Source of the DNA: B18-G4 sp003648575
GTDB taxonomy: Bacteria; Bacteroidota; Bacteroidia; Bacteroidales; B18-G4
Assembly: GCA_029942245.1 (NCBI GenBank)
Contig: JAOZTN010000094.1
Coordinates: forward strand, 1-10,319
Direction of reading: 5' to 3'
DNA length: 10,319 bases
The notes beneath the pieces are model-generated. The model ran no database searches. It worked only from the letters and a program-made list of their open reading frames with translations, and was not told the origin of the DNA. The stretch's first letter is position 1; each line of letters begins with the position of its first letter. The position numbers and the translations under genes were made by a program. Of the stretch, positions 1 to 8,900 are shown one piece after another.

Positions 1-55
1 ATACTCACAAATATACATCAATATGTCCGGGAGGGCATGAGATATGTACAATTAC

Positions 56-3000
56 CTAGAACAGTATCATCTTCCGGGTTTCACTGAAATTCGTATTTTT
101 CCCATTCACTTTCATGCTGTAGTAATAAATACCGGCTTCGAGTGATTCCTTACTCATCTCAAGGTAATATGTACCTGCAGGCATATGGCTGTTTTGCAAG
201 ACCATGACCGCACGGCCTGATACATCGTGAACACTTATGGTCACAACTGCATCTTCTGCAATACCATAATTTATGCGTGTTTTTTCGCTGTATGGGTTCG
301 GATAGTTTTGCCCGAGGAAGGTACTGGCAGGCAATCCGAATTCTTCGTCACCAAGGCTGCTAACTTTCAGGTCGCCGTAAAAAGTACCCAGTGAGCTGAA
401 TTCCTTATCTCCGTAGAGATGAGTGGCTTCAATATTTGAATATACCACATCTTCGCTCCTGTCCCATAACTTGAAAGTGATCTCATTGCCTTTGGTAAAA
501 CCATCGATCATTTCCGTAAGAGGGTCGTCTGTTCGTGCAATGATTCCATAGTAAGCTTTCCCGTTGGAAGTGATTACCGTTGATCCAACCTGTATATCAC
601 CATCAAAAACAGCGATCTCATCCCCATCTTCCACATTAAATACATCCGTGATAATATCGCGAATCACAATATTCATCGGCGCGAATGGATTGGAAGTTTG
701 GTAAGCGAAGAAATCCGTTGGCTTCTCCGGCTCGGGGAATGTTTGCGGGAGCGGTGATTTAGCCGGATCGGCCAGTGATAATGTGGTGTTTGTATTCACA
801 TTAATGTAATAACCTTCACCTGGCACAAAATTAACAATGGTATTAATCCATCCGAGACCCGCTATATACTGTATGATTCCGCCTGATTCACTTATAACCT
901 TGACAAGGTAGCCATCATCGATCACAGGCTGAAGGACAGTTATTGCTACTTGAGATACTTCGCAGGGATAGCTCATGATGTTCCATCCGGAGGATAATGG
1001 TATGTCGAATGGATATGCGACCAGTATGCCGTTTGTGGTAAGGCTTCCCGCCGTTGTCAGGTTAATATAATAACCCTCTGTATTATTCATATCGCCAATG
1101 GTGTTCATCCAGCCCGGGCCGGTGATGTACTGCACAAAGCCTCCTGCTTCATCTGAGATCTTAACCAGCGTGCTATTATCAATCAGCGGCTGGAACAGAT
1201 CGATCATATCGACAGCAGTGGGTGTGACGTAGAATGAGCTGATATTCCAACCACCATCGAAACTAGTAATCTGGTCCTGGGGTGATGACCCCGAAATGCC
1301 TGTAATGCTAAAATCATCGATGGCCATGTCAGAGGTGTAATCACTTCCTGTAACACCTGTAAACCTGATAACCAGATCGTTCTCGGAAATATAAGAATCG
1401 AGATCGATCACCTGTTGCTGCCAGGAATTTCCCTGGTCGCCGGAAAGGCTCCAGATATTCGACGACCAGGATGATCCGCCATCAGTAGAAACCTGGACAG
1501 ATAAAGTGCCCATATTTGTCCCATACATATGATACCAGAATATCAAATCTGCATCAGCAAGCCCGGTTAAATCGAAAATCGGGCTAGTTATGATTCCTGT
1601 AACGCCATTGCATCCACCTGATGTCTCAGTATACAAGTAATTTCCTCCTCCCGTATGGTCGGATCCCGGTCCTGTAGTGCCTGATGCCGTTGATCCCAAA
1701 AGTATATCCCAGTCAATATCATCTCCCGTTACATTGGTCCAGCAATTGCCGAGCGGCACCGTTCCGTCCGGTGTACAAGCTGGTGCCGGAGTACTTGCAG
1801 TCCATGAATCAAATGTTATCGTATATGGAAAGGAGCTTATGCCCGTGCAATCATATGCATCAATATAATCTGTTTTAACTTCAGTATCACTCCCACTGCC
1901 ATTGCCTGATTGCAAGGTTACAGCATATAAACCAGGAGCATCAAATTGAACCTGCGGATTTCGAGAGCTTGAGCTCGTTGAATTAACATAAGTAACAGTT
2001 GTTGGTGAAAACGACCATGACCATGATGTCGGGAGGTTTGATGAAAGATCCGTAAAATAGACTGTTTCACCGGTTTGTGGATTCTGGGTATCTGCTGTAA
2101 AATCGGCAACAGGTGGCAAAGCTGGCGCCTCATATAAATCCGACTCCCACAATCCTCTTCCAAAAGTTGCTGCACGAAGCAAGCTGTTTGCCGGAGTGGC
2201 ATCATAATAGATCTCTAATTCTGTTACGACCACATTTGGCAAACCACTATTGAACGAGAACCATCCACCTGATCCTACTTTGCAATACACTCCCAGGTCG
2301 GTCCCGGCATACAATTCTGTTTCCGAACTATTCTGATGATTTTGGATAACACACATCACAGGAATATTCGGTAAGCCCGCTGAAATATTCGTCCAGTTTG
2401 TACCACCATCCGTAGTTTCATACACCCCATGTGCATTGTACTCACCCATGGAAACCCAGGCTGTATTTGGATCATCATACTTAACTGATACATAGGTTAT
2501 ATAGGAAGAACCAACCGGCAAGGAACCGGTTATTTCAGTCCATGATGAACCATTATTTGTTCGGTGAAGCTCAGTCCTATAAGCTGCATATATATAATTT
2601 GAATTTGAAGGTGCAACTGCCAATGACCTGATGTAATCTGAACCACTTAAGGAGCTTATTTCGGTCCAGCTATTTCCCTGGTTCGTCGTTTTCCAAACTT
2701 CGCTGTATCCGGCAAATAAAGTAGTATGATTATTCGGATCGATAACAAAAGGTGTGACCCAATGGCCATCTCCTGCAGCAGATGGTGTAATATTAGAACT
2801 ACCACTCCAATGGTTTGTTGTCCTCGTAATCCTTCCTCTTGGATAGGTTGAGTACTGATCATTAATATCCTGAAAATCAATTAAACATTCCATCCCATCC
2901 CCACCTGTCACATCATACCACGTTCCTGACCAGAGTAGTTTAGATCCATTATCCTGCAAACCTGTCATAACTTGAGTCGATGTTGTTTGCGCAACACTGA

Positions 3001-4498
3001 GGCGATATAACTGACTGATAGCCATACCATTTGAAATATGAGACCATGAAGATCCACTATTGGTGGTTTTATACAAACCGCCATCATTACATTCGTATAA
3101 GGTTGATCCAAAATAAACAAGATCATGTTTATCGGCATGCGCTACAGGATTTCCGCAGGAGTTATACGTTCCACTGGTCGTCCACATGTTACTATTTGAC
3201 CAGGAGCTTCCTCCATTAGTAGACTTCCATGTGTTTACGCCTCCGACAAAGACTGTATTTGCGTTGCTCGGATCCGCAGCTATACATAAATCATATCCTC
3301 CCTGTCCTCCGGCATCAGTTCCAAGGCAATACCAGCCCAGCATATTTGTGGTTGAACCACTAAATACCTGGCTGAATGAATTACCTGTATTCGTTGACCT
3401 CTGAATGCTGCTCAGCGCACCATCCTGCTTTGCAACTATGGCGTAAACCCTGTTGGCGTCTGCTGGTGTAACCGCCAATTCCACGCGGTAGTCTGTATCG
3501 GCAAAAGTGGCTACAGCAGACCAGTTTGAGCCTCCGTCAGTGGATTTATAGATTACAGGAGCATTCCAGTAATCAATGGTGGACATATACAGTATAGAGC
3601 TGTTGGTCGGATGCATTTCCAGATCAATTAAATTTGGACCTGAAGCCAATAAGCTCCAGTTTACCCCTGCATCAGTGGTTTTATATATGCCGGATGAAGT
3701 AGCAGCATAAATGGTGTTATCGTCAGAGTGATCAAGGACGAGCCTGTTGATTGTTTCTTTCTGGCTGGTTGAATATGTAAGTCCGGTTGGAAGCCAGGTA
3801 ATTCCGCCGTCAGTAGATTTCAATACCCCAACACTATTGTTGTCGTTGGATTGGCCACCACTGAGCGACCACATACTTCCACCATCCCTGTCGCCTGTAC
3901 CGATATAGATGATATCATCCCCCCCGGGATTGTATACTACAACGATTGAGCTGACTCCCAGAACGGCGTTATTATCCGTTAAAACAGACCATGAAGACCC
4001 ACCATTAGTCGATTTCCATAGTCCGCCTGAAGCGGCACCTGCATAAAGGTCACCGGAATTTGTCTCCTCTACAACACAGTTTAACCTCCCGATCCCGGAA
4101 TAACCACCACCGGCACTATTTGGTCCCATGCTGGTCCAGCTCCCATCTGAACTTCGTGTTGCTGCACCTCCCAGCTGCTCATAAATTTCTGCAGCACTAA
4201 CTTTAGGAAACTCACCGCTGACAGGATCAATACGGTTTTCCCAATACCATTCCCACCTTCTAAATTGCTTCCAGCCTCCGGCTTTTTTTCTAACTCCATC
4301 TTCTACATAATAACCATTGTTATCCACGTTATACGGAGCCCAGTATTCATTGAACTCACGCTGGATCTTAAAAAATCCATTGTCCGCCTGCTGTGGAGGA
4401 TTATTATTAGTGCCAGAGTTTTGGCCGATTAAACTGATTGAAAATAAAAAGCCTAACGCTATTAGGATAGCGCCTGATAAAGAATAAATTCGGTTCAT
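56..4498 (-). CDS. T9SS-secreted multidomain Asp-box (VPS10/BNR-like) beta-propeller protein
   Basis: This 1480-residue protein is probably secreted and held at the cell surface. Residues 1-26 form a signal peptide (MNRIY, hydrophobic core, ending SLIGQ). An N-terminal linker at 40-110 with the KQFRRWEWYWE stretch precedes the propeller at about 118-790. The propeller carries ten Asp-box motifs of the S/T-x-D/N-x-G-x-x-W/F type, near 163, 228, 274, 319, 368, 426, 478, 604, 646 and 695. Next come a PKD domain (797-883), a MAM-like domain (884-1068), two GWN repeats (1083-1150 and 1171-1238), a GDEIAVFDG module (1262-1380) and a T9SS type A sorting domain (about 1389-1480, with LGQNYPNPYSEKTRINYGI). 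The start is an ATG directly before the signal peptide; no Shine-Dalgarno is seen, as is common in Bacteroidota. It is separated by 288 nt from the upstream porin gene, so it is probably transcribed separately. The ligand or substrate is unknown. Asp-box propellers occur in sialidases, GH74 glucanases and sortilins, but no catalytic set can be assigned here. Confidence 0.9.
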   Translation of the reverse strand: MNRIYSLSGAILIALGFLFSISLIGQNSGTNNNPPQQADNGFFKIQREFNEYWAPYNVDNNGYYVEDGVRKKAGGWKQFRRWEWYWENRIDPVSGEFPKVSAAEIYEQLGGAATRSSDGSWTSMGPNSAGGGYSGIGRLNCVVEETNSGDLYAGAASGGLWKSTNGGSSWSVLTDNNAVLGVSSIVVVYNPGGDDIIYIGTGDRDGGSMWSLSGGQSNDNNSVGVLKSTDGGITWLPTGLTYSTSQKETINRLVLDHSDDNTIYAATSSGIYKTTDAGVNWSLLASGPNLIDLEMHPTNSSILYMSTIDYWNAPVIYKSTDGGSNWSAVATFADTDYRVELAVTPADANRVYAIVAKQDGALSSIQRSTNTGNSFSQVFSGSTTNMLGWYCLGTDAGGQGGYDLCIAADPSNANTVFVGGVNTWKSTNGGSSWSNSNMWTTSGTYNSCGNPVAHADKHDLVYFGSTLYECNDGGLYKTTNSGSSWSHISNGMAISQLYRLSVAQTTSTQVMTGLQDNGSKLLWSGTWYDVTGGDGMECLIDFQDINDQYSTYPRGRITRTTNHWSGSSNITPSAAGDGHWVTPFVIDPNNHTTLFAGYSEVWKTTNQGNSWTEISSLSGSDYIRSLAVAPSNSNYIYAAYRTELHRTNNGSSWTEITGSLPVGSSYITYVSVKYDDPNTAWVSMGEYNAHGVYETTDGGTNWTNISAGLPNIPVMCVIQNHQNSSETELYAGTDLGVYCKVGSGGWFSFNSGLPNVVVTELEIYYDATPANSLLRAATFGRGLWESDLYEAPALPPVADFTADTQNPQTGETVYFTDLSSNLPTSWSWSFSPTTVTYVNSTSSSSRNPQVQFDAPGLYAVTLQSGNGSGSDTEVKTDYIDAYDCTGISSFPYTITFDSWTASTPAPACTPDGTVPLGNCWTNVTGDDIDWDILLGSTASGTTGPGSDHTGGGNYLYTETSGGCNGVTGIITSPIFDLTGLADADLIFWYHMYGTNMGTLSVQVSTDGGSSWSSNIWSLSGDQGNSWQQQVIDLDSYISENDLVIRFTGVTGSDYTSDMAIDDFSITGISGSSPQDQITSFDGGWNISSFYVTPTAVDMIDLFQPLIDNSTLVKISDEAGGFVQYITGPGWMNTIGDMNNTEGYYINLTTAGSLTTNGILVAYPFDIPLSSGWNIMSYPCEVSQVAITVLQPVIDDGYLVKVISESGGIIQYIAGLGWINTIVNFVPGEGYYINVNTNTTLSLADPAKSPLPQTFPEPEKPTDFFAYQTSNPFAPMNIVIRDIITDVFNVEDGDEIAVFDGDIQVGSTVITSNGKAYYGIIARTDDPLTEMIDGFTKGNEITFKLWDRSEDVVYSNIEATHLYGDKEFSSLGTFYGDLKVSSLGDEEFGLPASTFLGQNYPNPYSEKTRINYGIAEDAVVTISVHDVSGRAVMVLQNSHMPAGTYYLEMSKESLEAGIYYYSMKVNGKNTNFSETRKMILF
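785..988 (-). repeat. GWN module, copy 2 (within the large propeller gene)
   Basis: Residues 1171-1238 form the second copy of a module of about 68 residues. Shared positions with copy 1 are GWNI-x-S at the start, the QP-hydrophobic-ID motif, LVK, GG-x-x-QYI, G-x-GW-x-NTI and EGYYIN. The copies are offset by 87-88 residues and are clearly homologous, but the DNA has diverged, so this is an old protein-level duplication. I recognise similar modules in secreted proteins of Bacteroidota and related phyla but cannot name a family with certainty. The role is unknown; a small beta-rich stalk or binding module is likely. Confidence 0.8.
1049..1252 (-). repeat. GWN module, copy 1 (within the large propeller gene)
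   Basis: Residues 1083-1150 form the first copy of the GWN module. It begins GWNISS and runs through FQPLID, LVKIS, GGFVQYI, GPGWMNTIG and EGYYIN. It follows directly on the MAM-like domain and is joined to copy 2 by a linker of about 20 residues (1151-1170). The paired arrangement may form one composite domain rather than two independent ones. Confidence 0.8.
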
Positions 4499-4583
4499 TT
4501 GTTTATTTTTAGTGCCTTTTGCTTATATTAATACTGGAAATACTCAATTTTGTTTCCAAAATCCTTTGCTCAGTACCGTAATC

Positions 4584-4619
4584 TAAAAAGCAATAAGTAA
4601 AATCGATTAACATATTGCT
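4584..4619 (-). terminator. Weak intrinsic-terminator-like hairpin with T-tract
   Basis: Read on the minus strand, AGCAATA (4619-4613) is followed by a 17-nt loop, its exact complement TATTGCT (4595-4589) and then a short T-run (TTTTT, counting the T that closes the stem). The stem is 7 bp and AT-rich, and the loop contains the palindrome AATCGATT (4601-4608). It could end read-through from the porin gene, act as an attenuator in the leader of the propeller gene, or be a regulator site. The stem is weak, so this is tentative. Confidence 0.3.
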
Positions 4620-4624
4620 CATTC

Positions 4625-4658
4625 CTGACCGCTCTAAGTCAGCAAACAAAGCGGCCAG
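4625..4658 (-). repeat. Inverted repeat / 9-bp stem-loop upstream of the large propeller gene
   Basis: On the minus strand CTGGCCGCT (4658-4650) and AGCGGTCAG (4633-4625) can pair over 9 bp, with one G-U wobble and a 16-nt loop. The arms are GC-rich in an AT-rich region, which makes chance less likely. No T-tract follows directly, so it is not a standard intrinsic terminator by itself. It sits about 130 nt after the porin stop and about 130 nt before the propeller ATG, so it could be a transcript-end structure or a leader element. Confidence 0.35.
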
Positions 4659-4661
4659 ATA

Positions 4662-4669
4662 CAAAAATA
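4662..4669 (-). promoter_or_regulatory. Possible -7 box (TAnnTTTG) for the large propeller gene
   Basis: The minus strand reads TATTTTTG here, a full match to the Bacteroidota -7 element TAnnTTTG. The nearest upstream TTG (4685-4687) is only 15 nt away, shorter than usual, so the -33 element is doubtful. Use of this box would give a leader of roughly 155 nt that starts with the inverted repeat at 4625-4658. A chance match in 288 nt is quite possible. Confidence 0.22.
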
Positions 4670-4786
4670 GAACAAAGGATATAGCAATTATTAGGTGTTT
4701 CTACTGAATTGTTAATCAATAGATGATATTTTTACGCATGAATAATGAGATTTTCGCAAACGGGGATTTTATGGCTTTTTTATGAT

Positions 4787-5962
4787 CTACCTACACCCCT
4801 GGCTGGAAAAGAAATATCCGAAATTCACATTTAGCCGGCCTTTCCAGTCATCCCAGCCTTCATGATCCAGGCCAATGCCCGGTCCGCCGGCAAACCACAT
4901 GTTCTGCCCGCTGATCCAATCAATATACAAATACAAACCTTTTTTCACCACCAGGCATCCGGTCACATTCTGAATCGAGTTTTGTGTATTCTCCCCGCTG
5001 GGTGTTACAATGGAAAAATCGTTATAGATGGTGATGTTATCAATGATCTTACAGTTAATGGGGATTTTCTTTGCCACATTGAATGTAATTACACTTGCAT
5101 CTACAGCAACCATAAAAGGATCCATAAATGCTCCGTATTGAATAGTATTCTCAGCCACATCTTCAGGATTTACAGGATTAAAATGATACCGTATACCCTG
5201 TAGTTGCAGGTTCCAGGCCTTGTACCTCCAGTCGGCATGCAGAGCAAGTGCATATCGTGAACCTGTCTTTTTGGTCGTGCCATTCCAAATTCCACCATAT
5301 TCCCCTGAAGCGCCCACATTCAACACCATCCCTTCTACAGGTTTAAGATCATAGGCTACACGCAAGTTACCCTGGTTTGTCTCTCCGTTCTGCTGAGTCT
5401 CTTTAGTAACCAGGTCGAAGGAATACCTGCCGAGACGACTATTGTCGATATACTCCGGGTTCTTATAAAAAGCTGCATGAAAGGTCCAGTTTTCTTTTCT
5501 CCATATCATCTTGATACCTGCGTCATAATCATCTTCAAAACCCAGGTAATAGGTAGCCCCAAACCAGAAGCTGTGCGACGCATAGGGCAGTATGCCAAAT
5601 GGCACCTGATGAATACCTATTTCAAGGTCGAGATCAGGTGTCAGGTGATACCCAAAATATCCGTGATGAATGGCATTGAAATATTCATACCAGCGGTACT
5701 GAATGGAAAAATATATGTTTCCGCATTCTCCATCGGCCTCGAGGCGAAAAAGTTCAAACCCAAAATCACCACCGCGTTTTTTCAGATCCTCGTCGTAGGT
5801 CTTCCAGGAATAATTCAATCGAATGGCTCCACCCAGGCTCAATTGTGCAGGATATGTTGATTTTCCGATAGACACAGAATCCTGTTTAAAAATATTCAGC
5901 TGTGCCTGGCTTAAAAACGACAGACTCATCAGCAAGATCAATAAGATAACTGATTTCTTCAT
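4787..5962 (-). CDS. Outer-membrane beta-barrel protein, porin O/P-like
   Basis: This 391-residue protein is predicted to be an outer-membrane barrel. Residues 1-21 are a signal peptide (MKKSVILLIL, then SFLSQA). The rest consists of alternating, aromatic-rich strands separated by short polar turns, with no hydrophobic helices. The stretch LEIGIHQVPFGILPY (about 113-127), after strands such as GNIYFSIQYRWYEYF, resembles the G-x-x-x-VPFG region of phosphate-selective porin O/P proteins. EDDYDAGIK at 143-151 is a further recognisable patch. The last strand ends GYFF and is followed by six residues (SSQGCR), whereas most barrels end on the aromatic residue itself. Gene start: ATG before the signal peptide, 16 nt after the stop of the upstream propeller gene, with no promoter-like TAnnTTTG seen between or just before, so co-transcription is likely. 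The substrate is unknown; phosphate selectivity should not be assumed. Confidence 0.75.
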   Translation of the reverse strand: MKKSVILLILLMSLSFLSQAQLNIFKQDSVSIGKSTYPAQLSLGGAIRLNYSWKTYDEDLKKRGGDFGFELFRLEADGECGNIYFSIQYRWYEYFNAIHHGYFGYHLTPDLDLEIGIHQVPFGILPYASHSFWFGATYYLGFEDDYDAGIKMIWRKENWTFHAAFYKNPEYIDNSRLGRYSFDLVTKETQQNGETNQGNLRVAYDLKPVEGMVLNVGASGEYGGIWNGTTKKTGSRYALALHADWRYKAWNLQLQGIRYHFNPVNPEDVAENTIQYGAFMDPFMVAVDASVITFNVAKKIPINCKIIDNITIYNDFSIVTPSGENTQNSIQNVTGCLVVKKGLYLYIDWISGQNMWFAGGPGIGLDHEGWDDWKGRLNVNFGYFFSSQGCR

Positions 5963-5978
5963 GCTACAAATTATTGGG

Positions 5979-8900
5979 TCATTCTTTGATCACCTTCACA
6001 TGATAAACCGTACCACTGGCACCGATTAAGCGGATGAAATAAATTCCCGCCCGATAGTCCCTGATATCGAAATAATATTCTTCAGCACCTGTAATTATCT
6101 TCCCCTGGTCATTTACCTGCCCTGAGCTGCTTACTATGATATAGCTCAAAGGAAAATCATAGGGAAGGGAAACCCCTACCCTGCCGGAACTGGGTACGGG
6201 AAATGCTCTGACCTCATGCATCATAACTCTATTTGGAACACCATATGTTAAATCGGTGCATCCTACCATGCTGAATTCTGCGGCAGAAGCCCATGCATTA
6301 CCATTGACTTCAGAAAGGGCCATCAGGCGAAAGTATTTCCCGATCACACCCTCCGGAAAATCAATACCCTGGGGTGATGAGGTGTTCACAAATGATCCTG
6401 TGCTCACAGGGTCACCCCAGTTTTGTTCGTCCTCACTGATATATAGTTCATAATCTTTTATCCTTCCATTTACCCCGTCCTGCCTGGTGAGATAGGTAAA
6501 ACTATATATCCGATAGGTTTCGCCCATATCAACCTGGATCTCATGCGGATAAGGATCGCTACCTGTACTCCACCTGGTATGCCAGATCGTTTCGGGATCA
6601 TCGTCGAAACTCATAACAGCAAGGCCCGGGTAATTGATCTCCTCACTGTCGACATATAACAACTCCCAGATATCCTTCGGAAGTTCAGCCGGATTGCTGC
6701 AATCCTCTATTGAAGGACATGTGGTGGTTGTAATCATATCCGGGATCGTCTTAGTGAATATATTCCCGTTTTTATTTACCTCCAGGCTTACAGTATATGT
6801 CCCCGGTTCACCGAGCACAACCCTGGGGTTCCGCATATTTGCACTTTCAATGTACAAGGGTTCGGGAACAATGTCCCAGGTCCAACTGACCCCTTCATGG
6901 TTCATAATGCTATGGTCATCGAAATACAGTGTATCCAGCATGCAATTAAAATAATCCCTTTCTACCCATGGATTGATAATAGGTTCAAATTCCGGTTCTT
7001 TCAGGCCTGATTCCCACACGCCGGCATTTCCTGCCATCCTGATCTTTCCATCTCTGAAAAATGGCATGGCCAGGTTCACCGACATCCCTACCGGGTAATT
7101 ATCATTAAAGCTTTCCCAATCGCTCATGCCATCAGTACGATAATATACAGAGGCAAGGGAACCGCCTCTCGACTGGGTGAAGAGATAAACGATATCAGTT
7201 TGAGTATCTGAGGGCTGAACGCAAAGGCATTTGGTGTATTCATTGAGAGTTCCGGTCCAATCCTCCCAGGTGTCGCCGCCATCTTCCGAGCGGAACACTT
7301 TTCCGATATCCGATGACCATGTGCCATTTTGTAAACAAGCGTAGATCAGGTTCTCGTCGTACGATGAGATAGTAAAAAATAATTTCCCTTTCCAGTAACT
7401 TGATCCGTACGGACTGCTGCACAAAGCAGGCTTTAAAGTCCAGCTGTTTCCTCCGTCCTCACTCTTATACAGCCCATAATTCACTATGTCTGCATATAGC
7501 ACAAGCGGATTACTGTAACTGATCTGCAAGTACCTTACTTTGTTCGGAAAGCTGTAGAGAAGATCATAGCTGACTCCCATATCGGTACTTTTCCAGAATC
7601 CAGTTTCTTCACCCAGGAACAGGGTTCCGTAATAGTTAGGGTGGCTAACTATATTTCCTCGCCGCCCACCGTATTCATCCATAGTAGGATATTTGCTGAA
7701 TATGAATCGTCCCTCAGGCTTTGATTCGGCAGTTGCTGGCAGGATCCAGCCATTGCCAAGATCATTAAAAGCTGCGTGCCGGCTTCGTCCTTGCACCACC
7801 CAACCGGTTGGAGACTCAGCTCCTCCCATTCGCAATGCTTTAGGCTGATAAAAGTCAGCAATAGCAGTATTTCCATTATGGTATCTTCCCCCGACAACAA
7901 GATCTTCATTCCAACCCTGATCGAATCCCCACATATCCGAACCAATCAGCCCGTTAACCCTGACATGATAGTTAGTTTGAAGCGTAAAATTATCTGTTGT
8001 GAGGTTCATCCCACCGTCGGTCGATACCCATGTCTTTCCATTCGGAAGCATCTTAATATCCTGAATATCCGGATGTATGCTGAAATTTCCATAATAGCCA
8101 CCTACTGCTGAAAAGTTATTTCCTCCATCAAAGCTTTTAAATAGCGTGGTTGTCCCTACCATAATTATATCAGGATCACTGGGAGATACATCCAGTACAA
8201 GATCAAAATATCCCTGTCCATTGTTCATTCCAAACTCAGGTGTTTGACCGCTAGCCATAAAAGTCCATATCCAGTTCCCCCCATTATAATCTCCTTTATA
8301 CAAGTATGGAGTATTATCAGCACTTAGCATGATTACAAAAAGCAGATCCGGATCAGCTTCTGTTACGGCAATCAATCCACCACTTGATTCAACAATGGAT
8401 GAAGGGAATGAGGGCTCGGGATCAAAGTTTTGTCCACCATCAGTCGAAAGGATTAGTACAAAATTTCCACTGTTTTTACTCAATGCATAGATGATGTTGT
8501 GGTCATCAGGTTTGATGTCCACATCCCAACATGACGTAGACCACTTTTCAGCCCAGTTGATGCCTCCGTCCAGGCTGATATGAATCCCATCGCCTGAAGA
8601 TGAAAATATCTTTTGTGGATCCTCTGTGTCGATCTCCAGACTATTAGGGTAAAAAGTATTTCCGCTTTGCAACAATGGCAACCAGGTCAACCCGCCATCA
8701 ATGCTTTTATGAACCTGATTTCCTGCCGAGGCATATACAATGTCAGGATCCATGGGATGGATGGTGACAGCAGTGACGCCTCCACCAAATGGATAATCCG
8801 GAGCCAGCAATTGCCATGTCAGCCCGCTGTCGGTGGTCTTATTCACATAGCCTGTTTCAGTACCGCAAAATAATATATCATTGTTTGCGGCAGCAACATC

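Larger units (their letters stand above)
4499..4786. other. AT-rich intergenic region between the porin gene and the large propeller gene
   Basis: These 288 nt lie between the stop of the beta-barrel gene and the ATG of the large propeller gene, both on the minus strand. The region should hold the end of the upstream transcript and the promoter and leader of the propeller gene. It contains two inverted repeats and one weak match to a Bacteroidota -7 box, each listed separately. I see no convincing ORF, tRNA or known RNA family in it on either strand. Confidence 0.7.

Noticed and set aside
1..55. Possible terminator after the large propeller gene
   Set aside because: Only a 4-bp ACAT/ATGT stem and a repeated ACATAT are present, with no T-tract on the minus strand. 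The region is also cut by the window edge.
1918..2205. Minus-strand ORF of 95 codons in another frame of the large propeller gene
   Set aside because: It is wholly inside the propeller gene in a shifted frame. The propeller frame is intact across this stretch and encodes a clear PKD domain, so this is not a frameshift remnant.
3186..4035. Repeated short DNA motifs resembling an array (variants of ccnccntcagtngatttc)
   Set aside because: These are the codons of the Asp-box motifs, irregularly spaced at roughly 100-200 nt and imperfect, not CRISPR repeats or binding sites.
56..4498. Call as a sialidase or GH74 glucanase on the basis of Asp boxes
   Set aside because: Asp boxes are structural and occur in many non-enzymatic propellers. 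No arginine triad or catalytic Asp pair could be assigned from sequence alone.
4862..5203. Plus-strand ORF of 113 codons opposite the porin gene
   Set aside because: It lies entirely antisense to a well-supported gene, has no recognisable domain, and its composition follows from the coding strand. The same holds for the other plus-strand ORFs at 5477-5860, 6634-6954, 7776-8111 and 9021-9434.
4787..5962. Naming the barrel as a phosphate-selective porin (oprP/oprO)
   Set aside because: Only the general barrel pattern and the VPFG region match. The Arg/Lys ladder that gives phosphate selectivity cannot be identified.
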